From positions 103,284,733 to 103,348,732 of the forward strand of contig OZ035960.1 in assembly GCA_964034945.1 (NCBI GenBank): a DNA stretch of 64,000 bases, given 5' to 3'. Position numbers and translations under genes: made by a program. Positions 23,011 to 36,400 of this stretch are shown piece after piece. The notes beneath the pieces were generated by a model, which worked only from the letters and a program-made list of their open reading frames with translations, did not search any database and was not told the origin of the DNA. Within the stretch, counting starts at the first letter, position 1, and the number at the start of each line of letters is the position of its first letter. This DNA comes from Chrysopilus asiliformis. Its lineage: Eukaryota > Arthropoda > Insecta > Diptera > Rhagionidae.

Positions 23011-24424
23011 GATAGACCCATCGAAAACAAGCTAAATAAAAGCTTTTAATTACTATACCTTCGGCTTTTAATTAGTATACCGCGTTATTACAACCTTTTT
23101 TGATTGTCAATGAAGCGAGAACTGCGGTATTATTATTATATTGAGATAATATAGAATTTTACATAAATATGAATGACAAAATTATTGATTAAATATAGAA
23201 ATCGCTCGACCGATTGAGCTGAAATTTTTGCTCTTGTCTCCTGAGAAAAACGATGTACAGGAGAAAAAACGTTTTATGTTACAAAAGTTGCCAGGTATTT
23301 GACTTTCCCTTAACAAAAACAAGTACCGAAATTTTCATGATTATGCAGTGCATACCGTTTAGGGTCAATGTTTTCTAATCTTCATTCATTTTCAATAAAA
23401 ACTACTAAACTCATATTTTCACCCTATTTAAAGTCGTTATTCAGAAGCCGGCCAGAAGACACGTTTGTGTACTAAATAAGGTGCTGAAACAAGCAAACTT
23501 TTACTCAGAAAGCTTCAATTATATTCTATTGTAAGCTTTTACTCTCTTTCTCGCGCACGTTCTTATAAATACTTTGTTCCCGGTGTTTTCCCTTCATTTT
23601 CCACTAGTTTTCATCAGTATTTTTGTATTTCTTTATTTTTCATCTGTCGAAAGATGTTAGGCTAAGCTATGCGGGGTGGGGGTGGGGGGTGGCACATATT
23701 TCACGTTAGCTTGGCTGCCTAGTTTCGTTTCGTTGTTATGTCGGTGTCGTTGCGATAGCACAGGATAACCGAGTCTTGTGTATACATTTTGAAAGAATGA
23801 ACCGATACTTTTGTGGAAATCGCCCCCAGAGGAAGAAGGGGATCAGGTGTGTGTGCTAAAATGAAGAGGAAGTTATTGATCGAATCGCTGCGGACTCACT
23901 CACTATATGTGTGTACAATTCTGAAATCTCAACCCATCTGTTATATTAGGTCTCTTGTTTCAGAGCTTTATTTACCCCTTTTTCTATTTTTTTCCTTCTT
24001 CATTGCTTTTATTATTTATTTTGTTTGGGATATAATAAAGCCTAAAGCACTGAAAAAATCATAAGATTAAAGCTATGGCCTTGTTGATTGTCCGACTATT
24101 AATATAGCCTATTAAAAAGTTCTGAAAAAAAAGTTGAAAAAAAAAAGAAACACAACCCAAATAATTTTCTTTTAAATAACACACATTTCCTAAACAGTGA
24201 TACAGTAGAGCACGCTTAAATGCACAACGATTTTTGTCGTAATTCACTTGCATTTATCCGTGTTTGCATTTATGCGTTGTACCGATAAATGCACATTAAT
24301 GTTTAATGTGCACTTATGCGTGTCAATAATGAATATGTTTTCGTCTGAATTTTAATAATCCTGGAAATATTTTAATACAAAAATTTCACAAAAAAAAGTA
24401 AATGTAATTCAGACATTATACTAA

Positions 24425-24600
24425 TATATAAAAAGAGTTGGTGTCTGTCTGTCTGTTTCTGTTTCACGTGGAAACAGCTGAAATTTGGCATGGCGGTTCG
24501 CTGTAGGCCTGATTCCAACATTCGTCTATTAGAAAGTAGCCCGAATGGTGGGGGAGTAAGGGGAGGGGATAAAGTGAATCCGAAGCTTGGTTTTCCTTTT
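24425..24600 (+). repeat. Dispersed repeat, GTCTGTCTGTCTGTTTC head
   Basis: Begins CTAATATATAAAAAGAGTTGGTGTCTG and proceeds to GAAACAGCTGAAATTTGGCATGG, the inverse-style counterpart of the repeat at 9120-9475 (ACCAACTCATTTTTATATATTAG). This shows that the same family ends in that boundary sequence. Confidence 0.5.
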
Positions 24601-24604
24601 ATGT

Positions 24605-24755
24605 TAAGTCCAAATCAGACTAACGGTTGCGATTACGATTGAGCTTCCTCGACCAATGAGATCAAAGCTTTCATGTCCAAATCGGTAAAAGCTTTGATCT
24701 CATTGGTCGTGAAGCTTCAATCGTAATCGCAATCGTTAGTCTGAATTGGGCTTTA
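24605..24755. mobile_element. Hairpin (foldback) element, 65-bp arms
   Basis: The left arm runs TAAGTCCAAATCAGACTAACG through GATTACGATTGAGCTTC to ACCAATGAGATCAAAGCTTT. The right arm is its near-exact inverse, ending CTGAATTGGGCTTTA. The loop is only about 20 bp. No protein. Confidence 0.8.
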
Positions 24756-24794
24756 CTGTTTCGCGGAAAAACTACCAAGCCGATTGGCCTGAAA

Positions 24795-24985
24795 TTCGGC
24801 AAAAGATGCAATTTCATCGTGTCCAAATTTTGTCATACGTAAGACGATTGAAAAATAAGTAATTGCGGAGTAAATCCCGGAAAACAAAACTGCGATTTTT
24901 AAAAAGCCGCCATTTTGATTACTTCCGGTTAACGAATTTCCACTAAAAATTGATAGATTCCCATTCCAGGACCAAACACCCCCGT
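24795..24985 (+). repeat. Dispersed repeat family C, partial copy
   Basis: Ordered blocks CAAATTTTGTCATACGTAAG, AATAAGTAATTGCGGAGTAA, TGCGATTTTTAAAAAGCCGC and TTACTTCCGGTTAACGAATT match the family C copy at 46375-47265. Confidence 0.65.
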
Positions 24986-26059
24986 GACCGCCCGAGTTTT
25001 TACTTCAATCATGCGGGATAGTATTGTATGTACAAAACATTGTATGCCTTTTTAATTTTAATGAAGTCCCTTTTACGTGAAAAGTTTGTCTATAGTAGAA
25101 CATTGACCCTATAATGAATGTTTCGAATATTTAGACATTTTCTCTCTAACAATTTGACCTACATTTTTATCTACACGATGTTTAATGAAGGTGTACGCAT
25201 TAGAAATGTTACGCTTACCTTTAAGTTTTAGATAGTTTTATGTGATAGGCACATAATTTTACTATTAGGGTTGTTTTATAATACTTGTTCCTTTGACCTC
25301 AGTCAGTCCTGAGAGATATTTCGTAGTATTTCTTCTGGACATGTCTTTTATCTAGGTCGGAGGTTGCCAAACTGGTGTACAGGAACAAATTTTTGGGGGT
25401 GCAAGAGGGATTTTTTGATTTGTGAGATAAAGTTATAAATTCGACTAAACTTAACTTGAATTTTATTTCCGTACCCAATTCTAAAATACGATTCAGTATA
25501 ATAATGTTATAAAGCTTTCAATTTTAGGATATAGTCGACCTTGACACTTAAAAATTTTATTTTCCTACAACTTTTCTGCCTACAACGGCCGTTTCCGAAA
25601 AAAAATCCCGTAGCGCTTTTTCCTTATTTTCCGCGTAGAACATGGTTTGCTATCAGAAATTTGTAATTTTAATTTTGTCAAAAATTTGCAAATCATTACC
25701 TACAATAAAAGGAATTTCTGAATATTTCTTTTCGAACGTAATTTGAGTTTCCACGGGGTGCAGGCCACTGAAAAGTTTGGGAGCCACTGATCTAGAAGGA
25801 CATTAAAATATTTTTGGGATCAGAATGCAAAATATTCTTTCATTAATATAGAAATAAAACCAAATTAACGGGCTCAGATCGGCTCGTTTGGATATTTGAA
25901 GAAAATAACAAGAAAATTAACAAAATAAATGCCTTTAATTTAGTTGCTCTATTTTAATAATTCAAGTACTCTATTTTAATAATTCAATATCCAATTCTTA
26001 TTAAAATAATTCACAATTTTTAAATTTCACAAAAAAAATGGCTATTTTCTATGTTTTCA

Positions 26060-26425
26060 CTAATTCGTCTTTACAAGGGTAAGTGAAGGTCCTGTAAGGA
26101 TATCGTGGTTATACTTTTCCTCAAGTTTTCCGGAAAAAATCTCATCTTTGGGTTTTTGGGGTCGGTGAATCCAATTCTGACATTAAGCAGTCTGTAGGGA
26201 TAGCGGAATGTCCTGAAAGGATAATCTGATTATCGTTTCCTCAAATTTTCTGGAGGAAAAAACCTCATCTGGAGGTTTTTTGGGGTCGGTGAATCCGAAT
26301 CTGGAGTCAAAAAGTCCGTAAGAATATCTTACAGACTATAAACAAGCGTGGTTAAAGACAGGCGTCACTTCGGATTTTTAGTCATACTAATCAAATACGA
26401 AATGACTAAAAAGGATAAAAAAAAT
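26060..26425 (+). repeat. Dispersed repeat family A, copy with full tail
   Basis: Three monomers (AAGGTCCTGTAAGGATATCG, GGAATGTCCTGAAAGGATAA, GGAGTCAAAAAGTCCGTAAG) followed by the tail GGATTTTTAGTCATACTAATCAAATACG, shared with copies near 13190, 6660 and 51480. Confidence 0.75.
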
Positions 26426-26429
26426 TTAA

Positions 26430-26660
26430 AAGGAGCTTTTATTTTAAAAAATATTCACTAAAAAGGAAAAAGTAATTTTTTGGTTGCTGTGTATTAGACA
26501 TAATATGTATTACGGGGAAAAAAAGGAAAAAGCGCTAAAAGCGATTAAAAGCATTAAAAGTAAAATAAATATTTATCTCCGTTTTATTTCTGATACACAA
26601 CGCCCAAAAAATTATTTTTTCCTTTTTAGTGGATTTTTTTTAAATAAAACCTTCTTTTAA
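26430..26660. mobile_element. Inverted-repeat element, AT-rich arms
   Basis: The left arm contains TATTCACTAAAAAGGAAAAAGTAATTTTTTGG with TGTGTATTAGA. The right arm contains TCTGATACACAACGCCCAAAAAATTATTTTTTCC and TTTTTAGTGGATTTTTTTT. The arms are imperfect inverses around a GCATTAAAAGC core. Likely a decayed MITE. Confidence 0.55.
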
Positions 26661-27451
26661 AATTTTATTTTATTTTTTTAAATAAACCTTAATTGGCCAA
26701 ACATTTTTAGGGTAGGCGTTATGTAGAGCAGTCGTGGCCAAACATTTTTAGAGTGGTCTTTATGTGCTAGAAATTAATTTTAAGTGATGAATCAATCCTT
26801 TTTAAAAACCATTCACTTCCTTAACCTATTTTCAAACTTTTAGTGGAAAAAATGCAAAACGCCTAAAAGTAGACAACATTCATTTTACCTTACACGCCAT
26901 CCAGACCTGCCGGAAACGTTGACAGGACTGCTAACATAAATGCCATTAGAAAATTCTGTTGTGACGTAGGTGGGCTGCTGATTCTGGCATGACATTTCAG
27001 TTCCAGAAATGCGTTGAGCAGTAAACAACTCAGAGTAGTAAATATGACGATCTGTGATTTCACTTTTTTCTTTAAAATCTCCGCACTAAAATGAAATTCG
27101 GCCTCCTGCTGCCCCCACGATGCGTTTTTCAAATCATTTCTTTGTAAAAATTACTTTTAAACAGTATTCGTTTATAACACGGAGCCACTCTGCACAAAAA
27201 TTAGAGCGCCATCTTAAATTCCATTTCTGTTACGATTTCTGTTACGATTTCTGTTAGCAAAGATGTCAACAAAAAATGTTAGACTATTATGTCGTAACAG
27301 CTGACATTTCAATCTTCACTAGACATAACATCAGACGTGACAGCGACACTGACGGCATTCATGGCAGGTGTGGATTAGTAGTTAGATATAAAAAAAGCCC
27401 GATATTATTCTTATTAAATTAATATGTGACCTTCTTTGTTTCCCATTCCAG

Positions 27452-30400
27452 ATGAATCAACAACCAATGAAAATTATTTTAAATGTGAGAAATTCAATTC
27501 AACAACGACATCAACAATCCCAACAACGGTATATCCTCCAACAACATCACCCACACCAACATCTGGTGCGACAGCAACGACAACTCTACCAACGATATCA
27601 GTGCCCGGCACAATTGGTGGGACCTTCGGTAACTATAAGGAAACAACATTCCTTACCACAACGATCCCAACGGCGACGAATCAAGGATCATCGGCGCCTG
27701 GAACGAATTCAGCAACGGACGCCAGCGGCCGTTCGGCTGCCCTCGAACGTGCCTATGTTCATGACGTTTATGAGAATTGTGAGGAGCCGGTTGGACCAAT
27801 TCGACCTCGGGTCGCTCAATTCCTAGCAGGACTAGATCCTGGCTCAATTGTCTGTGATGTTGGATGCGGTAACGGTCGATACTTGACTTCGTGCAATCCA
27901 CTTATATGTACTATTGGCGTTGACCGATGCTATCGTCTCACCAAAGCCGCTCAAGAAAAAGGTGGTGAGGTAAGTTGTGCCGCTAATAGCGGGATTTTTG
28001 ACCGGAATATTTATGGTTTGTAGATTTGGTCGACTTGGACTCTTTACAGAAAAACAAAATTGTTTCTGTAAATCAAAATTGTTTCTGTAAAACAAAATTG
28101 TCCCCACATAAAAAGTTTGGTTCCTGGAAATAAAAAGTTTGGTTCCTGGAAAACAACAAAATCCTAGCAGAAAAAGTCTGGTCCCCTGCCAAAAAAAGTA
28201 GTCCACACAAAAAAAGTTTGGTTCCTGACAATAAATGAATTTTCTACCCGCAATTTGATTTTCTCACATGATTTTTTTGGAACCAAGTTTTTTTTTAAAT
28301 ATTTTTCCAAGTTTATCCTTGTTCAAAACCGGTTACCAACAAGTCGTGTTGTTCCTTTTTTCGCTCTTACAGCTCGTACAAAATATAAAAAAATTAAAAA
28401 ATATCCAGCCTATCAGCATAACATGCCCATAAAAAATATTTCACCACGTCCAAGCGCACTGCAGGTTTTTGGAAACCATAAATTATCAAGATAATTATGG
28501 AGTATTTCGTATAGTATGTCTTTCTATTGACTACTTATCTTCTCGTAAATTAACTAGGAGTATCTACAAGTAAATATTTCATTCAAAATGTTTATTTGCC
28601 AAATTAGTGCTTAACAAACTTTCTAGAAATGAATACAAAAAAATGAAAGATAATAAATGCCTGTTCCAGATATCTTTTTTGACTACAAACAGAACACATG
28701 CAACTTTCAGAAATTTCAGTTTACCTGAATTTACCTGAAAGTAAATAAATAAACTTTCAACTATATTCTACTTCTCACACACACACATACAATTCGGTAT
28801 TTCCTAGCATACGTTCGAGATATTCGAATCGGAGAACTTTTTAACAGCAACTTTTCAGTAGTTTGAGATATGGTCTTTTGATATAAACTCGTAAATACAT
28901 TTTTTTACTCGACTTTTAAAATAGGTAAATTGCTGCAAACGACCTTAATAGATACCAAAACTTTGAGCTGTACGAATATAAATGCATCCGCTAACAGAAA
29001 AACGTTTAAATTTATTGGTTTATACTTGTTAGACACTTTAATTAAAATTTGTCGTTCTAAAAAAAACTCTCCAGTCATACTTTTCCAATTATTATTATTT
29101 TTTTTGTTTGAATTCTTGAAAGAATTTAAAATTAAACCGAAGAAGCAATCTTGATGTCCCTAAAAGACTTCATTTGCAAAACTTTTACAAACAGACTTCC
29201 AGAGAAACTCCAAGAAATATAAATCATTTTTATCTATTTAATCAGACGAAAGTTTTTCTCTTCAATTTAGATTTAAAATATACTTACCCAAAAGGTTTTT
29301 GAATTTACTAGAGAATCTGGAAGAAGTTTTTTTTATGAACGTTTGAGATTTTTTTCGGAGACTAATAAAAAACTGAAAAATAAATAATTATTCTCAAAAA
29401 ATGTTGTTCAAAATTTGCGTAATACAAAAACTTATGGTATTTAAAAGAAATAATTTTTTGACATTTTGACCTTAAAATCATAGGGGTATTCACGTTATTT
29501 GTAAATAGCCTGATAGTTGCGCAATATGACAGAAACTAGTTTTCAATCCTGGGGTGGCTTCATGTAACTTATTTTTGATCGACTAACCAGTCGAAAGAAA
29601 TTTTTAGTCGAGCAAAAACGATTAAAGACACCGACACTCTCTCTGGTGCACACGATATAAATGTGCCGCTCCACATGAGAGTAAATGCCGGCGAGAACCT
29701 CTCGATAGCAGCTACTCGCAAATGGACACGTCTCTGAGAGTCGCTTGCAGAAACTCGCAAAAACTCGCGAGCTAGTTTCTGCTAGCTGTCAAAAGTGATT
29801 CTACTCTCTAGTCGACACGCACCCACTGAACTCTCGGGGAGTTGCTCGCCAGATACGAACGGCGTTTGAATTTCGCTCGCCAAAGCAAGATGTCAAAAAA
29901 ATCAAGATATTGGTCTTGAAAAGAGAAAAATCGCCGAAATTAACTCTCAAATGGACAACCTCCTGCGAGTAACTCTCGAGAGTTTTTGAGAGTTACTCGC
30001 GTATTTACTCTCATGTGGAGCGGCTTTTCTGGATAATTTAGGGTCACTGAATCTGAATCTGGCAGTAGTTTGGCTGTACCAGCTCTAATTTTTCCGATAT
30101 GGCGGGTAATTCATAAATTGCTTTAAATATTTATAATATGGTAATCAACAATTCTTTTTTCCTTCATATCTGAAAAAGTAAATCTGGTACAACAAAACTA
30201 CTACCAGATTCGGATTCAGCGATCCCAAATTACCCAGAAAAGACTCTTATATCGGGTGCACCAGATTGGGTGTCGGCCTGTTAAATCATTTTTGGTCGAC
30301 TAAAGATTTCCTTCGACTGGTTAGTCGATCGAAAATAAGTTACATGAAGCCACCCCTGTCCTACGACGGATTGCAATCTCTTCAGAAGTTTAGAAACTAG

Positions 30401-33400
30401 CTGGGGTTAGGAGTTACAGTAAAACGGAGAAATATTTTTTAGTGGGCGAAGCTTTTCCTTGAGGGATGACCTGTCTAAGTGCGGGTGAGGCAGGCGCTTG
30501 CCTAGGCCTAAAACTGTCAAAAAGTAGGCAAGGTGAGGAAGTGGGAGTGCTAATAGGATATTGCTCCTCAAAGCTGAAATATCCATTTCCATGATTTCAC
30601 CTGCCTAGCTCTGATTGGTTGACTGTCAAATTACTTTATGTCCATCGTCATTGATGTTTCAATCGTTAGAGGAGTATACTTGTAGGTGGCAGTTAACGTG
30701 TTAAAAGATTTTCTTTTTCGTATCTCCAGAAATAGAGTGAATCTGACCAAAATAAAGTCCGATTTAGAATTAAAACACGATTAAAAATACTACCCCAATA
30801 TTTTTAATTATATTTTATGCAGGTGGTAAGTCTGTGGGGTTATACTTGATGAACTTTTCACAAAAAATAATAAAAAATAAAATAAATAACGAAATAATTC
30901 TTTTCGGTTTTTGTTACGTTTTTCGTTATTGTAGCGTGATTAAATTTTTATGACGTTATAATGCAATTTTGAGGAAAACACCATAAAATCGTTATTTGTT
31001 TTCGTTATTTCGTTACGTTACGATAACGTTTCCTGCCCTGTTTTTAACTCAAAATAAAAAAAAACGACAAAGCTTTTTCGGGTACCTGCAAAAGGGATAA
31101 ACAAAAGCTTTGAAAAAATGTTTAAAAAAAGAGGATTCAAAGCTTTGAAAAAATGTTTAAAAAAAAGAAGATAAAAAAATATGTTACAAGTTTTAAATAC
31201 ACAAAACCTGAAACACAAAAATACAAACTGCATGGCATCGACATAAATTCGTACAACCCTATGTACGAGTATTAACCTCTCACTCACATAGATCGGTTCT
31301 AAAAACTGCAAAAAAAAACCCAAGTTAGATATGAAAAATGAATTGTTCTTAAGAAAAAAATCACGATGTCTAAAATAGTTTTTAACCAACAACGGACCAT
31401 ATTTTATGAAAACCTTCAGGATATATTTTAGTGTCACGAGTCCGTAAATCCATCACATTGTTTTAAATGTATTTGCATTCATATTTAAAATACTGGTGTT
31501 GTCATAAAGACTTTCACTGCATTGTTTATAAACGGGTTGTATTTTAAAACAATGGTTAAAAACCAATTGCAACATAATACGGACATCGTCTATTCAGATT
31601 TTTTATAAAAGTTTTCATAAGCAGGTTGAAATGTGAATACAAACTAACGTAAAAGTTGATTTATTGATTACCCATTTAGCATAAGGTGAAAAAAAATCCA
31701 TTTAGGTATATATATATAAAAAAAAGAGGGTTTTAATATGGAATTCAGTTTGCAATCGTAAAAAATTTGATCGAAATTGGTTCAGTTGTATTGGCGATTG
31801 GTTGTCAAGCAAACGCTGGCTTCCGAAATTGTCGAAAATTCGACATTTTGAAACTTTTTCTGAAGTGAAAGAACAAAAATCCAAAAATCTGTGTCGACTT
31901 GTATGCCACAAGTCTTGTAAAAGTCTGAAGATTCGACTTGTCTGATTTTTTTCGGAGAACTTTTTCGTATTTCTTACAAATTCCTGTACGAATTCTATCA
32001 GACGTAGGTTTTGATCTCGAAAGTTGTGTCCGACATTCCTTCCGATTTCGTACAGAATTCGAAACAAAATGTTGTCTAAATGGGAAGAATTTTAAAGGAT
32101 ATTAAAGATTAAAATATACAAAAAAAGTGAAAAATTCAAACTAATTTTTTTCAAATTTTAGGTGGCACTTTGTGATAATTTGGAACTACCATTTCGGGAT
32201 GAATCCTTCGATGCTGTGTTATCCTTGGCTGTCGTGCATCATTTTGCAACCACCGAACGACGGGTCGGCGCTATCCGGGAATTAGCGAGAATTCTACGGA
32301 TCGGAGGCCGAGTTGTTATCAGTGTATGGGCCCTAGAGCAGCGGCATAGGCGCTTCGAGTCACAGGACGTCCTAATACCGTGGCAACCGCCCAGGAACCG
32401 GAATCAGAACTTCTCCGATGAAGAAGATGACGATGATTACCTTCCGCCCTATCATGCGTATACAGAAGACTCAACAAATTCAAGTCGCTCAGCAGGAGAC
32501 GGGGATAGCTCGAGTCTATCGTCGTCATCGCCAGGCGAATCATGCTATAGTTTTGTTAGACGAGCGATACAGGTATGAAGTTGTCCAATTCCAAATTAAC
32601 CCTAAAAATCACAAAAACTAAAAATTAAAAAGAAAAAGTGGGATAAGAAGCTGTCCATAGAAAAGGTCACGCTAATTTGAGGCCTTTCAAACACCCTGCC
32701 CTCCTTCGTCTAGCTTTTTGCGATTTTTTGTACTGAGTTCAGTACCGCCGGGCGTTACACTACCGCGGACCCTCCTATCAGTGTGACTTGTTTTATGGAC
32801 TGCCCCTAACTAAAAATTAACAACCCCGCTTCCCCCTCCCCGCTCAATTATTGGTGACTTAGTTAATAGAAAATAAAATCTTTGCTTCATTGCATTTCGA
32901 TAGCCGAAATTTTCAAACCCGGTTTCTTAAATTTTGAACTGTGGAGACTTTTAGATGACCTATATAGCCTCCCACCACCCCTCCCCAAAGCTAACTTAAC
33001 TTGCCAATGCCCAACCCTTCCGCCACCGTACGGCTTGCAAAACCTTGCTCTATATGTGAACAGATAAAATTTTTAAAAATCCATTTGTATAGGAGACGGG
33101 GAAAGGAGCGGTCCAATTGGATTTTTATGTATACATAAGTTATGTAAAATTATATTCTCAACACATTTTATCTTTATAAATTTTTCGATACAATGCACAG
33201 TTTTCGAGAAAACAGGAAAAAAGTATTCAAATTGTATAGCAGAGGTGGAAGCACTGGTCCGATTGGATTTCGATGTATGGATGAGTTATGTAAAATCATA
33301 TTCTAAGTACATTTTACCTCTATAAATTTTTCAATGCCCCTCACCGTTTTCGAAAAAATCGAACAAAACTGTTTCGTTCATATGTGGGAGGGAGGAAGGA

Positions 33401-36400
33401 ATAGTTCAGTTTTATCCGTTCAGGAAATTAACCTTGCCATTCACGAGAAACGCAACTATAAAAACTTTCAAGCCTTTAGCTCAATCCTTTCGAAAGTTAT
33501 GGTGTTCACGGGCAGATGGACAGACATACAGATGGCAAGACGAACGGACATGCGAAAATCAAAATCTTTTGTCTTTCCAAACACCCTGGTGTAGTTCATT
33601 TTTGTGTTCAATGATTGTTTCGATGCGTTACCATAGATGATATTTTTTGTTAAAAAACTACTTAAAAATTTCAATGCGATTAATAAATGATTACTTTTTT
33701 TAGAAATTGGCTGGTGGTCGTAAACATCCATGGTTCCTTGATTCATGGAACTCAAAGGATACGAAAAACGACAGTAGCCTCGAATACGAAGATGCCAAAG
33801 ATTTACCAATCGAGTTACGACGTTTAGAAGACTTTGAGGATTTTCCCGATCCACCTTTATCAGCTGGCTTGAAATCTCGAAGTCTTGGTAGTATACTGAA
33901 TCCACCACCACGTCAAATTGTTCGTTCACGTTCAAGTGTACCAAGTTTAGGCGCTCAAATACCTGAACCGAAGCCACCACCATTGTCCTCATCACAACAG
34001 TCTCAAACGACGTATATTATGGCATCGTCGCCGAGCAACAATAACGGTAATAGCCTAGCGGCATCAGCATTGTCAACTGTATTAGTCCACCAAGAGGGTA
34101 GCCTATCATTATCAACAACCCTAACTACAGCCACCACGACATCATCGACATTCTCCATGGGAAATGGTAGTAGTAGTAATTTAGCATCGGTATCAGGATC
34201 CAGTCGACGGCCAAAATTAGTTAAACAAAAACAATCACTATGTGATGAGGAGGGTCAACTGCCAACGCAAGTTCATTTGAGTGGAACTAATAGTAGTAGT
34301 AATAGTGTAAATACGACGCGATTAAATCATGGTAGCCATTCCAGTAGAACAACGACACACATTCCGAACGATGCGAAAATCCTTTTACGCAAGCAAAGCT
34401 CACTGAACGAGGAGATTCTGGCCGAGAATCGACTCCGGGAGAAGGAGAAGGTTCGAAAGCGAATCCAGAAACAAATGTCCTTAAACGAAGCATTCCTCTG
34501 CCGATCGTTGTTTACGAAACGTCTTCAGGTGATACGGGAAGGATTTACAACCAAATTGAAAACATCAACTGGTAGCCTGGAGCGTGTCACTAAGAATGGA
34601 TTTGTGAAAATTATGCAGAATTTCAAGAGTGGCCAATTTTCATCACAACAGTCGACTAAGGATTTCAGCAATCCGAATTACCAACAAAATCAACAGCAGT
34701 CAAATTCAAATACTGGCGCCGGTGGTGGTCAGACGAATTCGGTAGCCTCATCAATGTCAAATTCAGGCGCATCATCAAATAATTTAAATAGTAATTGTTA
34801 TAGTAATACTAATAATAATAGTAGCAATTCAAATAATGGTAGCGAGGACCAAAAACCACGTCGTCATTCACGTGAAAGTGGTTCAGATTCATCAAAAGAT
34901 AGCAGTTTACAGAGCGATACGAGTATCGAATCAGAGGATAGCTTTGCATCAGTTATTTATATACCGAGACCCGAACAGAATAAAATTCAACAGAATTCGG
35001 TTTATAGCTGTAATAATATTAGTAATAAAAACAATAATACTAATAATCATTGTAATATTAGTAATTATAAAAATAATAACAATAAAACACAAAAAATACC
35101 ATCAGTGCCAACATCGCCCCTAATAATGCCATGTCCAACACCAGCACATTCGCCAGCTGCATCGACAGCAACAACATCTGTACATCAATCGGTAACAACG
35201 ATGTTCGCTTCACCAACGCCACCGACAACAGCGACATCTACAACATCGTGTACAGCAGCAACAGCGGCATCATTAGGGCAATCATCGCACAATACATCAT
35301 TAACAAGTTGTACATTACAGGGAAGTAGTAAAATATTAACAAATCGTTTTACTTTTGAAGAAGATCATATTATTCAACAACAACAACAGCAGCAACAACT
35401 GCAGCTGCAACAACAGCAGCAGCAAACGCAGTTACCGTTAAAATCGTCTCAAATCCAAACACAACTACAGTCACAGGTTTTACAAAAGAAACCGATATCA
35501 ATGCAATCACCTCAATCGTCAATAACGTCTAGAACTTCCCCAATTCTACCCAAATCGCAGAAGATAACCCGTCAGATAATTAAAGATTTACCCCAAATAC
35601 CGAAATTCCGTAAACAACAATCATTACAACAACAGTCAACAAAGGCAGCATTTCCAATTGTACGACGTGCCTCAGCAGCACCAGCTGTGCCAAAATTAAT
35701 GTCACTAGAAATATTTAATCCTGAAACCGATGATCTCGATAGCGATTCTAGTGAACCATCATCACCAGATTCTGTAGATAGCGTCATTAGTGCATTGAAA
35801 CCGGGCATCCTTGAAGAGGAAACAAACCAATCAACTAATCAACCGCAATTAATCGGTAATCAACAGCACACATTAACAGAAATGCAGGAAAACTTTTTGG
35901 ATAGCTCTAAGCAGGGATCAACAACAACAATAGACAATTCATCATCAGTGACAAACATATTACCAAACAATGCTGCCGTTTCAACGACCACATCATCAAC
36001 AGCAACAACAACAACAACAACACATTACATCAATGATGATAGTTTAACAGATCTAGTATTATGTGATAATGATAGTAAATTAAATGATTTTAGTGATAAA
36101 TTATTGTATAATAATAAGGATAATTTACAAATAACAAAGCCAATGCTATCAACACTGTTGCCATTACAATCAACAGCGTGTAATACAGGAAGAATTGGTG
36201 AAGATTGCAATGATATCAACTGTCGACAGCATTTGGTTGATTTTGCTGAAAAATTGAGCGCTCAACTACTTAAAGAATTAGATGAAAATAATAAGAAATT
36301 GGATCGGGAATCATCAATTGGCGAAAGTGAATCGTCTTGCTGTAGCAAGTCTAATCACAATAATTGTAATAATTGTAGTAATACTAGCGGTTGTAGTAGT

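Larger units (their letters stand above)
18993..27451 (+). other. fid: fid intron 1, 8.5 kb, repeat-rich
   Basis: No exon was recognised between the donor at 18993 and the acceptor at 27451. The intron holds family C and A repeats, a large CAAACAGA array, several hairpin elements and short AT-rich unique stretches (23040-24420, 24990-26050, 26670-27450). Long first introns often carry regulatory sequence, but nothing specific can be assigned here. Confidence 0.5.
29551..30356. mobile_element. Composite foldback element with nested MITE
   Basis: The outer arms are GGGGTGGCTTCATGTAACTT...GATCGACTAACCAGTCGAA at the left and TTCGACTGGTTAGTCGATC...AAGTTACATGAAGCCACCCC at the right, an imperfect inverted repeat of about 85 bp extending to ACACCGACAC/GTGTCGG. 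Inside lie a full MITE (29663-30024) and a second pair of inverted arms (30026-30243). This is a three-level nest of inverted repeats within one fid intron. Confidence 0.75.
27970..32161 (+). other. fid: fid intron 2, 4.2 kb
   Basis: Begins with tandem-like blocks (AAAAAGTTTGGTTCCTG and AACAAAATTGTTTCTGTAAA variants, 28040-28230) and contains the nested foldback at 29551-30356. A diverged fragment of the hairpin element seen at 63113-63258 lies at about 30510-30560 (CTGTCAAAAAGTAGGCAAGG, GAGGAAGTGGGAG). A direct repeat AAAGCTTTGAAAAAATGTTTAAAAAAA occurs twice at 31105-31165. No exon was recognised. Confidence 0.5.

Noticed and set aside
22437..23035. Long open frames of 160-190 codons on both strands
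   Set aside because: They are the translation of one CAAACAGA microsatellite in several frames; no non-repetitive coding sequence is attached.
27452..27826. ATG at 27452 opening a 124-codon Gln/His-rich frame
   Set aside because: It is out of frame with the methyltransferase; the ATG begins exactly at the exon's acceptor and the fid frame there reads GAT GAA through the splice junction.
33468..33995. 175-codon minus-strand frame over fid exon 4 and the preceding repeat
   Set aside because: A shadow frame that combines a family X repeat with the antisense of a strongly supported coding exon.
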